Shown here in pieces: positions 1 through 12,301 of a stretch of 64,000 bases of DNA. Source of the DNA: Isoperla grammatica (taxonomy: Eukaryota; Arthropoda; Insecta; Plecoptera; Perlodidae); assembly GCA_945910005.1 (NCBI GenBank), contig OX246746.1:12874563-12938562 (forward strand), given 5' to 3'. How positions within the stretch are numbered: the first letter of the stretch is position 1; every line of letters begins with the position of its first letter. Made by a program: the position numbers and the translations under genes. Below the pieces are notes generated by a model, which did no database searches, was not told the DNA's origin, and saw only the letters and a list, made by a program, of their open reading frames with translations.

Positions 1-3000
1 GTGGATCTCGTACCTGATCTCACCTACAACTACTACTTTTTATTCCAGAAAGCCTCTAATCTAGATTAGTGTTTATACAGTAACATGGATTTGAATTAGC
101 GTCGTTGCCGAAATATAAGACGTTCAATCCAAATGCCATCATCAGCACGAATTTCTAAAATAGCCGATTGCAATAGCAAATAATTACACTGCTCAAGTAG
201 AAAACGCCCTCATTAGGGTTTTGCGCCGTTGATGTTAAATGCAATATTAATTAATAAATGTTAATGGGGACTGCCAGTTTCATGCTAGCGGTATTGAGGA
301 CGAATTCAGTCATCAATCTTGCAATCACTCCGCCCCCCTATATCTTATTAATTCTTATTTTTGTGTACATGAAACGAGAGCCACTTTCTCAATGCCCTCC
401 TTGAAAATATATTTTCATAATTAACAAATAAATGCTGTCATACACCTACTAATAACTCCGATCTTCGTCTTTCAAATCACACACACTTATTCCCATCTGA
501 TAGATAGATAGATAGATTTATCTATGCGGTTATGTAATCGTAAGGAAGTCTCTCTAAAAGGTAATTAATATTTTTGAAGGTGTGGCTAATGAAGTTATTT
601 CCAATTTTTTTTGTATGGACAGATAAATTGTGGACAACATAGCAATTGTTGAAACTATAACGATTTGTACAAGCCTATATTATATGGAAGGATTTGATAT
701 CTACTCCTCGTATCTTATTTGATTGTACGAGTGTATTCAATGTTATTGCTAGTTTGTCAGTTAAACCAAACGTTTAAGAATGTCACGATATTAGAAAAGT
801 ACCGGCCATTTGAACTGAGCTGCCCGTTATAGTAGTTAATGAGCAGCTGAGAATTCGGTTCTTTCCCATCGTAAAAGTTGGTATTTTTTAGCTGTTCCGA
901 ATCAAACACAGATAACAAAAATACAAACTATATAGAAACGAAAAAATATAATAGTTTTGGCATTATTATTTTAAGAGAACATTTATCTACATAAAATAAT
1001 CTTATTTCTATATTGCGATGTTTGGTTCGTCAACTGGACAATAGGACCCATTACCAGAGGAACTGGCACCCACCCACCCACAAGTAAAGTCTTCTGTGGG
1101 AAGTGGCCTCGATAACTGGCAGTTACAAGTATCAATAAAGACCTATATGTTCACTATTATGATCACATCGAAATAAAATATGGTCACATGTTATGATATC
1201 GATTGAAGCTTATTTATGGTGCGATACGATTATGTAATCGTAATAACAACAGCGTCGTTTAGCCCATATTAAAATGCCGCTTGTGGTTCTGTTCTGGGCT
1301 CTGGATGGTTCAGCCCTAGACTGTGACGGCCCCCCCTAGCTTCTACTGAGCACCAATTCAGTTTTCTTCTCGTTTTCACACTGACTCCATTGTAGCAGGT
1401 TCTACCCCCATTCATCCCCACACTAATTCTTACTATCACCCCAGCCCTCGGGCTTATGCGTTTTTAATTCTCTATTCCTTCATCATCTGCTCTAGAGGGC
1501 CCAGCCCGGTAGAGCGTTCCAGCAAAGTTCAATGTTGAACTATTGCATCTAGTAAGTAAGTTAATTAAGTCTCCAACAGCAACATGTTGAATTTCATCGG
1601 TTCTATCATCAATTCAGAATTTGATGTTATATCGATATTTTAATACTATAAACTATAAATGTGTATGTTTGCACTTTATCGGATAGGTAACGGATAATAT
1701 ACGGGTAGGATGGGAACTCTCAGTATAAAAATTGCACGAAAGTTTCATTTTTTAATCAAATCTCAAGAATGCTACTTGATATCGAGAAACCGTTGCATAT
1801 AGCGCACTGTGGTTATGGTACGTCCGATACAATCTCCAGCTTTTTATTGTACTACATTAATTTATTACTGTTCTTTTCAGTAATCTCATCTCCGTGATTT
1901 GTACACTACTTCCTGTTAATATATTCACGCAGTTATTATCACGATAATGTCGCAAGTGTCGCAAATAGTGTTTAGCTCAATAAATAATTACATTCCCCAG
2001 GAGAAACTATGTAGGCGGTTTTACCCGTCAAAGGAGAGGAACAATCTAACAACTGGCATTACTGAAATATCTACTCTTTGATAACACTTGTTTTAATTCG
2101 CCTTCGTAACAATAGTTTAGTATTTTGATACCCATCCGTAGGTGACAGGTACTTTTTGTTTGAGGGCTGCCTGCAGGAATTGCAACAACTTAACTTATAT
2201 TTTCGATACAAAATGCTCTGACTTGTAACTGTGATGTATTTTTTGGTACATATTTTACAAGACGAGTCTATTACAAAAGTACAAGTTTGCTGAACCAATT
2301 AATTTGAAGGCGTCTTAATATACTTGACTAGGTCTGCATATTATGTGTGTGATGTATTTTATTGTGGTTGACATTTTCAATTGTTTCTCCCTCTGTTCGA
2401 GATGAGTCTCTCAACGTTGGTGACCGGTACACGCAAGAAGGGTCTCATTATTCCTTGTTGTTATCTTCTCTCTCATACTTGTCTTATCTCTATAATCTAC
2501 TATCCCTACCCTTCTTTCCCCTCCCTACGAACACCCCTCATCATAGCTTCAATCCCATCGCTGTGCGTGGGTTTCGATTACCCGTAGGGATGCCAATAGA
2601 ATAGTATTGGTAGATTGATTTAAAGGAAAACAGAAAATAATATGAGTTAGTTATAAAAGAGTATTGTAGTAATCTTGGAGGTGCAAATAATGTTAACTAT
2701 TAACCACTGATTCCTCAATAAGAATGCCTGCCTGTAGCCTAGGAACAATCAACTAGTAAATTATATAATGATACAGTTTGAGATATTATGATATAACATT
2801 ATTAACAATACCACAGGTATGTACACAATATCATTGAACATACCGTGCAATATCCTAAAACTTATGAAAACCCTTAAAGAAATTTATGCTGCATGCTCCA
2901 TATAATTCTAACATAAATTATTACGACGGATGTTGAAATTGTAAAATACATAATTATTTCACACTTCAACATTTTAAAAACTCAAATTGTAATTTGAGCC

Positions 3001-3242
3001 CAATGGGAATTACGACAAAAAAAATACATTGTCCATATTAAGCACCCATACTACTTTCATTCCATAAGGGACTGATTGTATGAGTTGAAACGTGAAACTA
3101 TTGTAGTGTTGTATTACGTACGTGTGTGTGATTCAATTACAAACACTGACCTGATTTCAATATTGTACTTTCAGTTGTCACAATGTCTTGTCTTGTCTAA
3201 GTGAATATTCATAATAACCAATGTGATTGTTTATGCTTCCAG
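1..3242. other. Region with no recognised gene, 5' to the GPCR exon
   Basis: AT-rich DNA with only short ORFs that lack family motifs or convincing splice context. It contains a short GATA microsatellite near 500-516 and, at about 1700-1830, a diverged member of a dispersed repeat also seen near 25.2, 33.2 and 48.4 kb. It is probably intron or upstream flank of the GPCR gene whose last transmembrane exon begins at 3243, because that exon starts in phase 0 in the middle of a receptor and needs earlier exons. I did not find those exons here. Confidence 0.5.
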
Positions 3243-6200
3243 ATCATTACCGTGATGGGGACATTCATGAAGCACCTGCTTCCTTCGTGGCCCCTCAACG
3301 CATACTTACTTTGGGCGGGATTACTTCAAGATTGCGTTCTACCTCTGATGCTGGCAGCAGTCGACAGAAACTTCAAAGTGTGGCTGCGACAAATGTACAC
3401 GAGGCAACATAAGACTCCCCTAGCAAAACATCAAGGTTAGTCTTTGAGAACGACAACTGAAAACAATAACATTTGAAAGTTTAAGACAATCTATCCCCCC
3501 CACCCCCTGAGGTTATGTCAAAAGGTTCCTTGTTTGATGTGGTTTGGTCTTTATCGGCTGCAGCCAATAGCCAGAAAAGAGCTCTTATATTTTCGCGCGA
3601 AAGGAGTGTTGTCTTTCGGAACGAATCCATCTGTATAGGGGTGACTGGTTGATATAGAAGGTCAGATACATCAATCACAATATATACCGATAGAAATCTG
3701 CCAAAAACTATAGTTACCTCGACGTACCAAGTAAGCTAATGTCGTCATAGATGTTCAATAGCTTATTAATGTATCTGACTAAATTAATACCAACCTGAAT
3801 CTTGTTGCATTTTGTTCTCTGAATTTTGTATTTTAGTGATATTTCAGCGCGAATATGCTCATTCTAAAATGCACTCCACGCAGAAGGAGAACTGCAAGTA
3901 CTGGAGAATCCCGTGATTGATTCTGTAGACATAGATCAGGTGGAGTGACCGTCTCTTCTGAGAATTTTACAGCTACAACGAGAGCTATTGCTTGATACGT
4001 CGATTATTATGTCTTTCATTACAAATAGATAGACGCGACACGTAAAGATAACTTTTTATAGTGTTCTAAGAAGATCCACGTGTAAATTATGTGAGAAGAT
4101 ATTGCAGATCCATTACATCAAGTCGCACCAACTAACTATAGAAAGCTTTATGAAGTTAAGTTAGGGTATTCACGGAGTGACTAAGTTAGAGACTATCGTA
4201 CTAATGAACCAATAATAAGAGGTGTTGTAAACACTAGTTTCAACTGTAATGATGCCGGTAGTACCAATCAATTAAAAAGTAGCTCAATGTGGTCTTCTTT
4301 ATAAATCATTTACACCCTACTTCTCAAAGATATCGCGCTTGTTTCAGACTAGTTTAAAAGCGAACACGACGCTCTTTTTTCCAAAGGGGAAAGCGTTTTT
4401 GCTCACAGGAAGAATTTTACTTATAAAGTTATACAATTGAGCAGTTGTCAAAAAATCTTTGAAATTAAATTCCAAACAAAACAATGAAATTAATTACGTG
4501 TTTTGACTTCTTCAGAATTATCCCCGGTCTGCAAGTCTTGTTAACTTGTTACATTTTTCTTATTGAAGTGTATATAGTCATCAAACAAGGTGCAAAATTA
4601 TATAACATAGCTAGGTATATGCTTATTATTCAGTATGCATTTAAGTATGCACAACTAGCATACTCATGTTATAAAATAATTATCAACTGGTTAAAATGCT
4701 ATTATGAATGTACACACAATTTCACGGCTGACAGCTACATTATGCTCTCTCAGGGCTTTGGCCTTTCCTACCAACCGCTACATTTTAATTGTATATATAC
4801 AATGGACGTTGGAAATAAATAATATTACCACTGTTGTGTGTTATAGACGTGCATATTATGCATTATCTACACATCCGCATTCAAGTAGTGCCGACTCAGG
4901 TGGCTCTGCGGTAACAAGCACGACTCTCATTCGGAAGGTCGCCGGTTCGATTCCGAGCACTGTCAATCCTGACAGAAGGTTTTTCCCGAGGTTTTCCTCA
5001 GCCACTAGGCGAATGTAGTGGAAGATAGGAACTGTGGAACCGAGTGCAGTGTCTCGTCTCCTTACAGATTACAGAATGATTTGTACCATCTGCGAGTACA
5101 TATCCATGTAAGGTCCAGGACTGACTTTCTCCGCTAAGCTTCAAACACAAACAGGCTACTGCCAGCTCTTCCTTCATTGCTGATCGGTTTCTAATTGATT
5201 TTTATGATTAGACGCAACTGTATAAACTTGTTCTCAACAAGACAACATGCATTAATTTAAAATACAACAGAAACAACGTATGCAGTTTGCAATTTTTCTC
5301 TTTCATTTTTTGTAAGTATGGTAGAAAGTAAATGTGAAATTTTTAAGTGTATATAATTTGGTTTAGATTCGGAGATCAATAGATGTATAATTAATTGTTT
5401 GGGAGAAGAGCTAATGAGGATAAACTAATAACATAATGGTGACGAGTGATGAATGCAGTAGCTACCATTCTTTATCAGTTTCGCATTACTTTCTTAATTT
5501 ACTTTAGTTGCTTTCGGGTTTCGCCACAGATGAATAATTGTTTGTTTTCGTCTTACTTCGCCATCGGTTCATCGCCAGATGTCAAAATGTGTTGTATTGT
5601 ATCTCACGCAGATATGTTTATATACACTATAAGTTGATGAAATCGAGATTAATTAGAAGGAATCAAGTTAAGTGAATATACTCAGGTTCTCTTATTAATC
5701 GATACTTTGAGTGACATTCCGTAATTTTCGAATGACAGACAGACAGCCCCTGAAACTTAAGAAATTATCTCAATATCTGTGGTATGTCACGCAGGTTTGT
5801 TTACATGTACTTACAGTACATGCATTTGAGATTAATAAGAAGGTATCAAATTAAATGAAAATACTCAGGTTCCGTTACAAGTCGATTTCTTTGTGTGACA
5901 TTACGTAATTTTCGAATGACGGACAGACAGACCTTGAAACTTAAGTAATTGTCTCAAAAATCTGTGGTATATCACGCAAGTTTGTTTACATGTGCTTACA
6001 GTGCATGTATTTGGGATTTATTAGAAGGTATCAAATTAAATGAACATACTCAGGTTCCGTTACAAATCGATACTTTGTGTGACATTACGTAAATTTCGTA
6101 TGACAGACAGACAGCCCCTGAAACTTACGTAATTATCTCAGTATCTGTAGTATTTCACGCAGGTTTGTTTAGATGTACTTACAGTTCATGTATTTGAGAT

Positions 6201-9200
6201 TAATTAGAAGGTATCAAATTAAATGAACATAAGTTCTGTTACAAATCGATAAATTGTGTGACATTACGTAATTTTTGAATGACAGACAGACAGCCCCTGA
6301 AACTTACGTAATTATCTCAATATCTGTAGTATTTCGCGCAGGTTTGTTTACATGTGCTTACAGTGCATGTATTTGGAATTAATTAAAAGGTATCAAATTA
6401 AATGAACATACTCAGGTTCCGTTATTAATCGATACTTTGTGTGACATAACGTGATTTTCGAATGACAGACAGACAGCCCCTGAAACTTACGTAATTATCT
6501 CAATATCTGTAGTATTTCGCGCAGGTTTGTTTACATGTGCTTACAGTGCATGTATTTGGAATTAATTAAAAGGTATCAAATTAAATGAACATACTCAGGT
6601 TCCGTTATTAATCGATACTTTGTGTGACATAACGTGATTTTCGAATGACAGACAGACAGCCCCTGAAACTAACGTAATTAGCTCAAAATGTGTGGTATGT
6701 CACGCAGGTATGTTTATATACGCTGAAAGTAGATTAACTTAAGATTAATTAGAAGGAATCAAGTTAAGTAAATATACTCAGGTTCTCTTACAAATCGATA
6801 CTTTGTGTGACATTACGTAAATTTCGTATGGCAGACAGCCCCTGAAACTAACGTAATTATTTCAAAATGTGTGGTATGTCACGCAGGTATGTTTATATAC
6901 GCTGAAAGTTGATGAACTTAAGATTAATTAGAAGGAATCAAGTTAAGTAAATATACTCAGGTTCTCGTACAAATCGACACTTTGTTTGACATTACGTAAA
7001 TTAGGTATGACAGACAGACAGCTCCTGAAACTTACGTAATTATCTCAATATCTGTAGTATTTCACGCAGGTTTGTTTAGATTTACTTACATTACATGTAT
7101 TTGAGATTAATTAGAAGGTATTAGGTAGGTAATTAAATGAATATACTCAAGTTCCGTTACAAATCGATACTTTGTGTGACATTACGGAATTTTCGAATGA
7201 CAGACAGACAGCCCCTGAAACTTACGTAATTATCTCAATATTTGTGGTATGTCACGCAAGTTCGTTTACATGTTCTTACAGTACATGTATTTGAGATTAA
7301 TTAGAAGGTATCAAATTAAATGAACATTCTCAGGTTCCGTTACAAATCGATACTTTGTGTGACATTACGTACTTTTCGAATGACAGACAGACAGACCCTG
7401 AAACTTACGTAATTATCTCAATATCTGTGGTATGTCTGGCAGGTTTGTTTAAATGTGCTTACAGTTACAGTACATGTATTTTAGTATTATTTGAAGGTAA
7501 AAAATTAAATGAATATATTTAAGTTCCCTTACAAATCCATACTTTGTGTGACATTACGTAATTTTTGAATGGCGGACAGACATTCCCTGAAACTTACGTA
7601 ATTATCTCAAAATCTGTGGTATTTCACGCAGGTATGTTTATATACACTGAAAGTTGATAAAATTGAGATTAATTAGAAGGAATCAAGTTGAGTAAATATA
7701 CTCAGGTTCTCTTACAAATCGATACTTTGTGTGACATTAGGTAATTTTTGAATGGCGGACAGACATCCCCTGAAACTTACGTAATTATCTCAAAATCTGT
7801 GGTATTGTCACGTAGGTTTGTTTATATACGCTGAAAGTAGATGAAATTGAGATAAGTAGATGGGGTCGTAAAGAACGAGCGAGTGCTATGGTCATGATGT
7901 TACTTAGACAAAGATATTATGCTAATTAGTAACATAACTCTTCATAATTAAATCTGCGTTAAATAACGTTAATGAGTTCAAATGTTTTCGAGTTAGAAAA
8001 TACTAAGTTATGTATGTCTAAACATTTAAATTTATGTAGGTCAGGGGCATCCTAATGCTAAAACATTTCTTTACGAAGTAATAACATTTTGTGAACACTT
8101 ACAAATTGTCATGAACAAAGCCATATTTCAGTCGGGGACACCGCATGTTTATGAAAGGTGGATGTATGTGTTCCATGGATGGGTACAACAGCTAACATCT
8201 ACAAAATCAAGAGAAGTAAATAGTAAATACATAGGCCAACACTCTCCATCAAATAATGTCACACACACATTACAACGGTGCGAGATATTGAAGTGTGAGG
8301 AAGCGAGGTTTCAAAATACTCTTTTGATACAGCAAGACTCGTTTACTGATCAGTAAATATGATATAATACGTGTACAGCTGTTGTCAACTCGATCCACAG
8401 ACCTATCGTGGGGGCTGGGCATGACGTCCAACTGTGACAAGAGGTTGAGAGCGATCTTTTAGTGAACAGGAGTGTCAACCAGTGGTATACCAAGAGAGGT
8501 GTGAAGGGCAACAATGGGGGTGTGTTTAGGAAGATGCATCACCACGCGAAGGATAATGTTTTGAGGGCGCAGGTTTTGACAGTTCTCTCATCACAGACAT
8601 CAAAATTGCTGTCAAATTTTTTGAAACGTGAGCTCAGATTTTCAAGAAATATTTGAATTCGTTGATTGCCACACATTGGCATTGTGCAAGAAGCCAGCTG
8701 AGCAAAGCCTACACAAGTGGTGTTCTAAAATCCAAGTGATCTGTTTCAGGCTTGGACGGGAAGTTCCGGGTGTTTAGCACACCTCTGCAAGCAGTGCAGC
8801 CCATCCAGTTGGAGGGTCTTCACAGTGAACAAATCAAGTTCCCCATCACCAACGGATCGCTGTTTACGAGTGTGGATGGGCGACTGCCCATCATCCACAA
8901 CTACCGGCGTGGACAAGGTAAATAATATAATTATATGATTGTGAATATATCATTTATTTAATTCTCTAAAAAATTAACATTTTAAAGTATCTACTTGTTC
9001 AAAGTTCCAAATTGCCAGCTACTTGGAAAAAATACAAAATTGCGGTCAGTTTCCTAATTGCACCCCTCTCTTGGACATTGTTATCGTTTTTTCAATGTTC
9101 AAATTCTCATTTGTGGCAAGAAACAAATCATTTTTCGTTTTCACTGGTAGAAAACCCAGGTTTGGACTTATATAATATACAAAAGATCATAACAATATTG

Positions 9201-10848
9201 AAACATTAATCGTTTTCGTAAAATGGGATAATACAATACATTTGGTAATGGTTAAAAATGACGAAGTGTACTTAACGGTTTACGTGTTTTGTTTTCAGGG
9301 CAAAGAACAAATGGCCACTGCATAAGTATGGGTCTTCCTGCCGCTTTGCGACGCGGCGATATAACATCTCGTCTGCAGGGCCAGAGTCTGCTCCAAAACT
9401 GCCACCAGGATTGCAACATAAGAATGAACAATCCCAACTTGAAACTTGTTTCAGGGAGTTTTAACGATATTAACACAGTCGGTGCCGTAAGATCTTTTGA
9501 GGAACGCGAGAGGAGTAGTGGAATAAGACTTCGGTCGAACCACGACCTGTTCCACGACAAACACGTCCTGCAAGACAGAAGTGGCAATCTGAACTTTGAG
9601 CACTTGAGAAGTGACACGTTGGAACATTCTGACTATGACGATATCCATTTGGACCTGAACGACTATGAGAGTGAGCCCATCTATGCCACCCTGTCATTAG
9701 GCAGCTGCTGCTCCGCTACTACGGCCGCGAACGATGATTTCGAGTTCTTCCAAACGAATGATCACACACACGACGATTCGGCGAATGGAATTATGCTAAC
9801 CAGCAATTTTGAGAAAGTAAATGATCAATCAGTGCCACATAATGAGCATGTCGACAAAATGAGCCCACTGTATGAGAAACAGGTTCAGAACGGAGAACAA
9901 AATAGTTATCACCAATGTGAGAATAGTCAAATAAAGCAACAAGAAATTCATGAAAACAGTCGACCGATTTTGTTCGAATCAAAGAAACAACAGGAAGCAG
10001 TATGTAACGAAGAAGAGCATACATTTGAATTGGAAAATAACCTGTCTCCAAAACATTTTATAAGCTCGTTCGACGTTGCCGAAAATGTGACGAAACTTGA
10101 TCGCTATCTTGAGCGAATGCACCAGGAACACTTGAACGCGCAAGGAAAGTTGCAGTTGACAAATATTTATAAGCCGACGTCACATCACAGTAACGATGTT
10201 GAACTATTGGTGCCCGTGTTGGAGAGCTTGAATAATTTAAAGCATCTGCATGAATTCATGTCTCCCCAAGACTATGCGAGAGAATCGGGAAAGAATAAGC
10301 AGAAACCCAAAGACAATTACAACATAGACAATGTTAAACACAGACGAGATTATTTAACAAACAATTTTATGGAGAAACATACAAAGAAAATATTTATAAA
10401 TGAAACACATCCTAGTATTAAGAATAAGATTTTTGAAGAGGAAGAAGGAACAGTTGAAACGTGTGAAGCAGAAATAATTGAGAACCCGAATCGCATTTAT
10501 AAAAAAACACAATTAAATAGGAGATACCTTGAACCGCAAATGACTAAACGCTCCAACCGACCACCAACAAACAGGAGATTACTGAAGCCAAAGAGATTAG
10601 AGAAAACACCACCAGTTAGTCGACGAGCTTTGGTTCAACCCCAACAAGTGCTCCCCTGCAGGCAGGAGTTTTCTTCGAGGGGTCCACGACCTAGAATCGT
10701 TCCAGTTCTCTCAGTTGACTCACTGACAGCTGCACTCAGGAATGCTGGAGTTTCGTACCTAGATAATGGAGACTTATGGAAACATGACCGCGAAATGAGT
10801 GGAAGTGTGCCCGATTTTAAAAAGGTTTTTGTCTCAGATTTTATTTGA
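3243..10848 (+). CDS. Orphan rhodopsin-like GPCR, C-terminal part (TM7 plus very long tail), 5' partial
   Basis: Three exons join in frame: 3243-3435, 8750-8917 and 9299-10848 (stop TGA at 10846-10848), all with AG/GT borders; both joins split a Gly codon after its first base. They encode about 636 residues. The first exon shows one hydrophobic helix (NAYLLWAGLLQDCVLPLMLA) followed at once by an amphipathic basic stretch (VDRNFKVWLRQMYTR), the layout of TM7 and helix 8 in class A receptors. The usual NPxxY motif appears as LPLML, so N and Y are missing. The roughly 570-residue tail is hydrophilic: an acidic part with a Tyr motif (YESEPIYATLS), a Gln/Asn/His/Glu-rich middle and a basic Pro-rich part near 10500-10680. 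It ends in SDFI, a possible class III PDZ ligand. A plasma-membrane receptor is inferred; the ligand is unknown. Upstream exons for TM1-6 are not seen. An AATAAA lies 62 bases past the stop. A non-GPCR membrane protein cannot be excluded. Confidence 0.6.
4891..5110 (+). mobile_element. tRNA-derived SINE copy (intron of GPCR gene)
   Basis: It carries an A-box-like TGGCTCTGCGGTAAC at 4901 and a B-box GGTTCGATTCC at 4944-4954, then the family body (AATCCTGAC, AAGG-TTTTTCC, GGTTTTCCTCAG, AGGCGAATG). The same order recurs at 22.36, 34.1, 38.05 and 40.25 kb on this strand and 26.2 and 32.5 kb on the other. The ends are approximate because no target duplication was fixed. Confidence 0.7.
5636..7860. 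repeat. 183-bp tandem satellite, about 12 copies
   Basis: The marker (A/T)ATG(A/G)C beside GACAGACAGACAG recurs at about 5731, 5915, 6099, 6278, 6461, 6644, 6828, 7006, 7196, 7379, 7568 and 7751. Spacings are 178-190 bases, mostly 183-184. Each unit carries GAAACTTACGTAATTATCTC, TCACGCAGGTTTGTTTACATG, a near-palindrome around ACATGT...ACATGT, and CAAATCGATACTTTGTGTGA. Units differ by substitutions and small indels, and two classes alternate (one with TTTATATACGCTGAAAGT). The array lies in the intron between 3435 and 8750. No coding capacity is seen. Confidence 0.93.
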
Positions 10849-10909
10849 ATGAAACAGCTGTGCTATGTTCATCTTTGAACACAATGCTACGAACAATGTT
10901 CCGTGTGTT

Positions 10910-10915
10910 AATAAA
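10910..10915 (+). terminator. Probable polyadenylation signal of the GPCR gene
   Basis: AATAAA lies 62 bases after the TGA stop and is followed by a GT-rich stretch (GTGTGGGC). It is the first canonical signal downstream of the stop. Confidence 0.6.
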
Positions 10916-12301
10916 GTGTGGGCAAATTTATGTAAACAATGTAAGGGCTTGCCAAAATAATTACTAGCTAGGAGTTTATAACTGCCGCCCTTATGTTATT
11001 ATTGGTGACAATTTAGACATTTCGTTTGTCCATTTTGGTATTAACATCTTAATAATATTATGACCTCACATTTAAAAAAATATAATTCCAGGTTTTGTAT
11101 TAATGATTCATTTGCCAATGATTATGCTTTTTAACTAAAAAAGTAATAGGCCTATGTGTAACTACCTACTAAAAATGTATCAAGAACACAAACAAATTGT
11201 ACATACTATCTATTGTTAACTTTATCACTTGGATACCTATACATGAATAACGTGTGCCCTGGAATAACAGGTTGTATATATATAAATGCATAGTGTTGTT
11301 TAACCGAAAACGTTTGTATTTTATTGTGAGTTATATTATTCTTATAAAAAAAACGTTTAAAATTAAAACACAAAACCAGAATGACTGTTCTTCATTTTAT
11401 AACCCATTTCCTTACATTTCTGGAGAGCCAGAATTCAAAGTCTGGTATTTGAAACAGTTCATGACTTTCTTCAGTGACTATCTAGCTATTGTGGTATCTG
11501 GAATAGTTGGGAAGGAATATCCGAGATCTGTTAGTAGTCCCAGCATGACTTTGTAGGTTTATCATTATTTGATATTATATAAAACGGCTAAATTATCACG
11601 AACATAAGATACACCAGGAGTTGCATCCATTCATCAACCCGCACCTAAGGTTTTCCACTTTCATAAGGCCAAAGTCAAAGACCCAATGTACAAAATGCCG
11701 TTTGTAAATTACGTTGATGAAAACAATAGGTACAGGTACAATATAGGTACATCATAGGTACATTATAGTATAGGTAGATCCGTACATTATTACATTTGGT
11801 AAGCAAAAAGAATTAGGTGAACATATTATTATTGTCGTTCAAAAAGTACGCGCCACGTGCGAGTATTAGTAAATAGTACCAACATGGTAGAAGAAGTATT
11901 TGATATACTAATAGCGCTCGTTGAATCTGAAGTGAAGTATAATGAGATACAATAGACGTAATAGATAATTTAAACACAATTTGAATTGGTTGATGGTGTG
12001 AGGAATAATTAATTATCCAGGTTCCTTCTAAAAGTTGTCAAAGCAGCCACTGTGCAAATTCAAATTTCCCATGTTGGTCGTACTGCAAAACAAAACTTTT
12101 AAATCAGCTGATACGGCTGATGCTACTTCTTGAGTTGTCAGATTGTGTCTAGGCTAGACGTGTTTTTAGTGTAGAATATTAGGGTCTACTGTTAAGGTAA
12201 ACGCTAAGAACAAATTGGACTAGAGTAGCGGCAGCATTTTGATTTGATAAATCCGTCCCAGTTAAAGGCCTAGCCTAGAAGAATATAGGCTATCTGTTAC
12301 A
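10916..12301. other. Intergenic spacer between GPCR and CPTP genes
   Basis: AT-rich spacer with no gene recognised. The 100-residue ORF at 11254-11556 has no known motif or splice support. A small repeat built on TAGGTACA lies at about 11728-11775. The last 150 bases before 12302 presumably hold the CPTP promoter and 5' UTR; no TATA box or other element could be fixed. Confidence 0.5.

Noticed and set aside
4891..4965. A genuine tRNA gene
   Set aside because: It has A- and B-box-like words, but the same unit recurs with a long non-tRNA body and the acceptor stem does not pair, so it is a SINE head.
9252..9617. 121-residue minus-strand ORF, and other antisense ORFs up to 10051
   Set aside because: They are shadows of the GPCR tail exon, which has matching splice phases and a polyadenylation signal.
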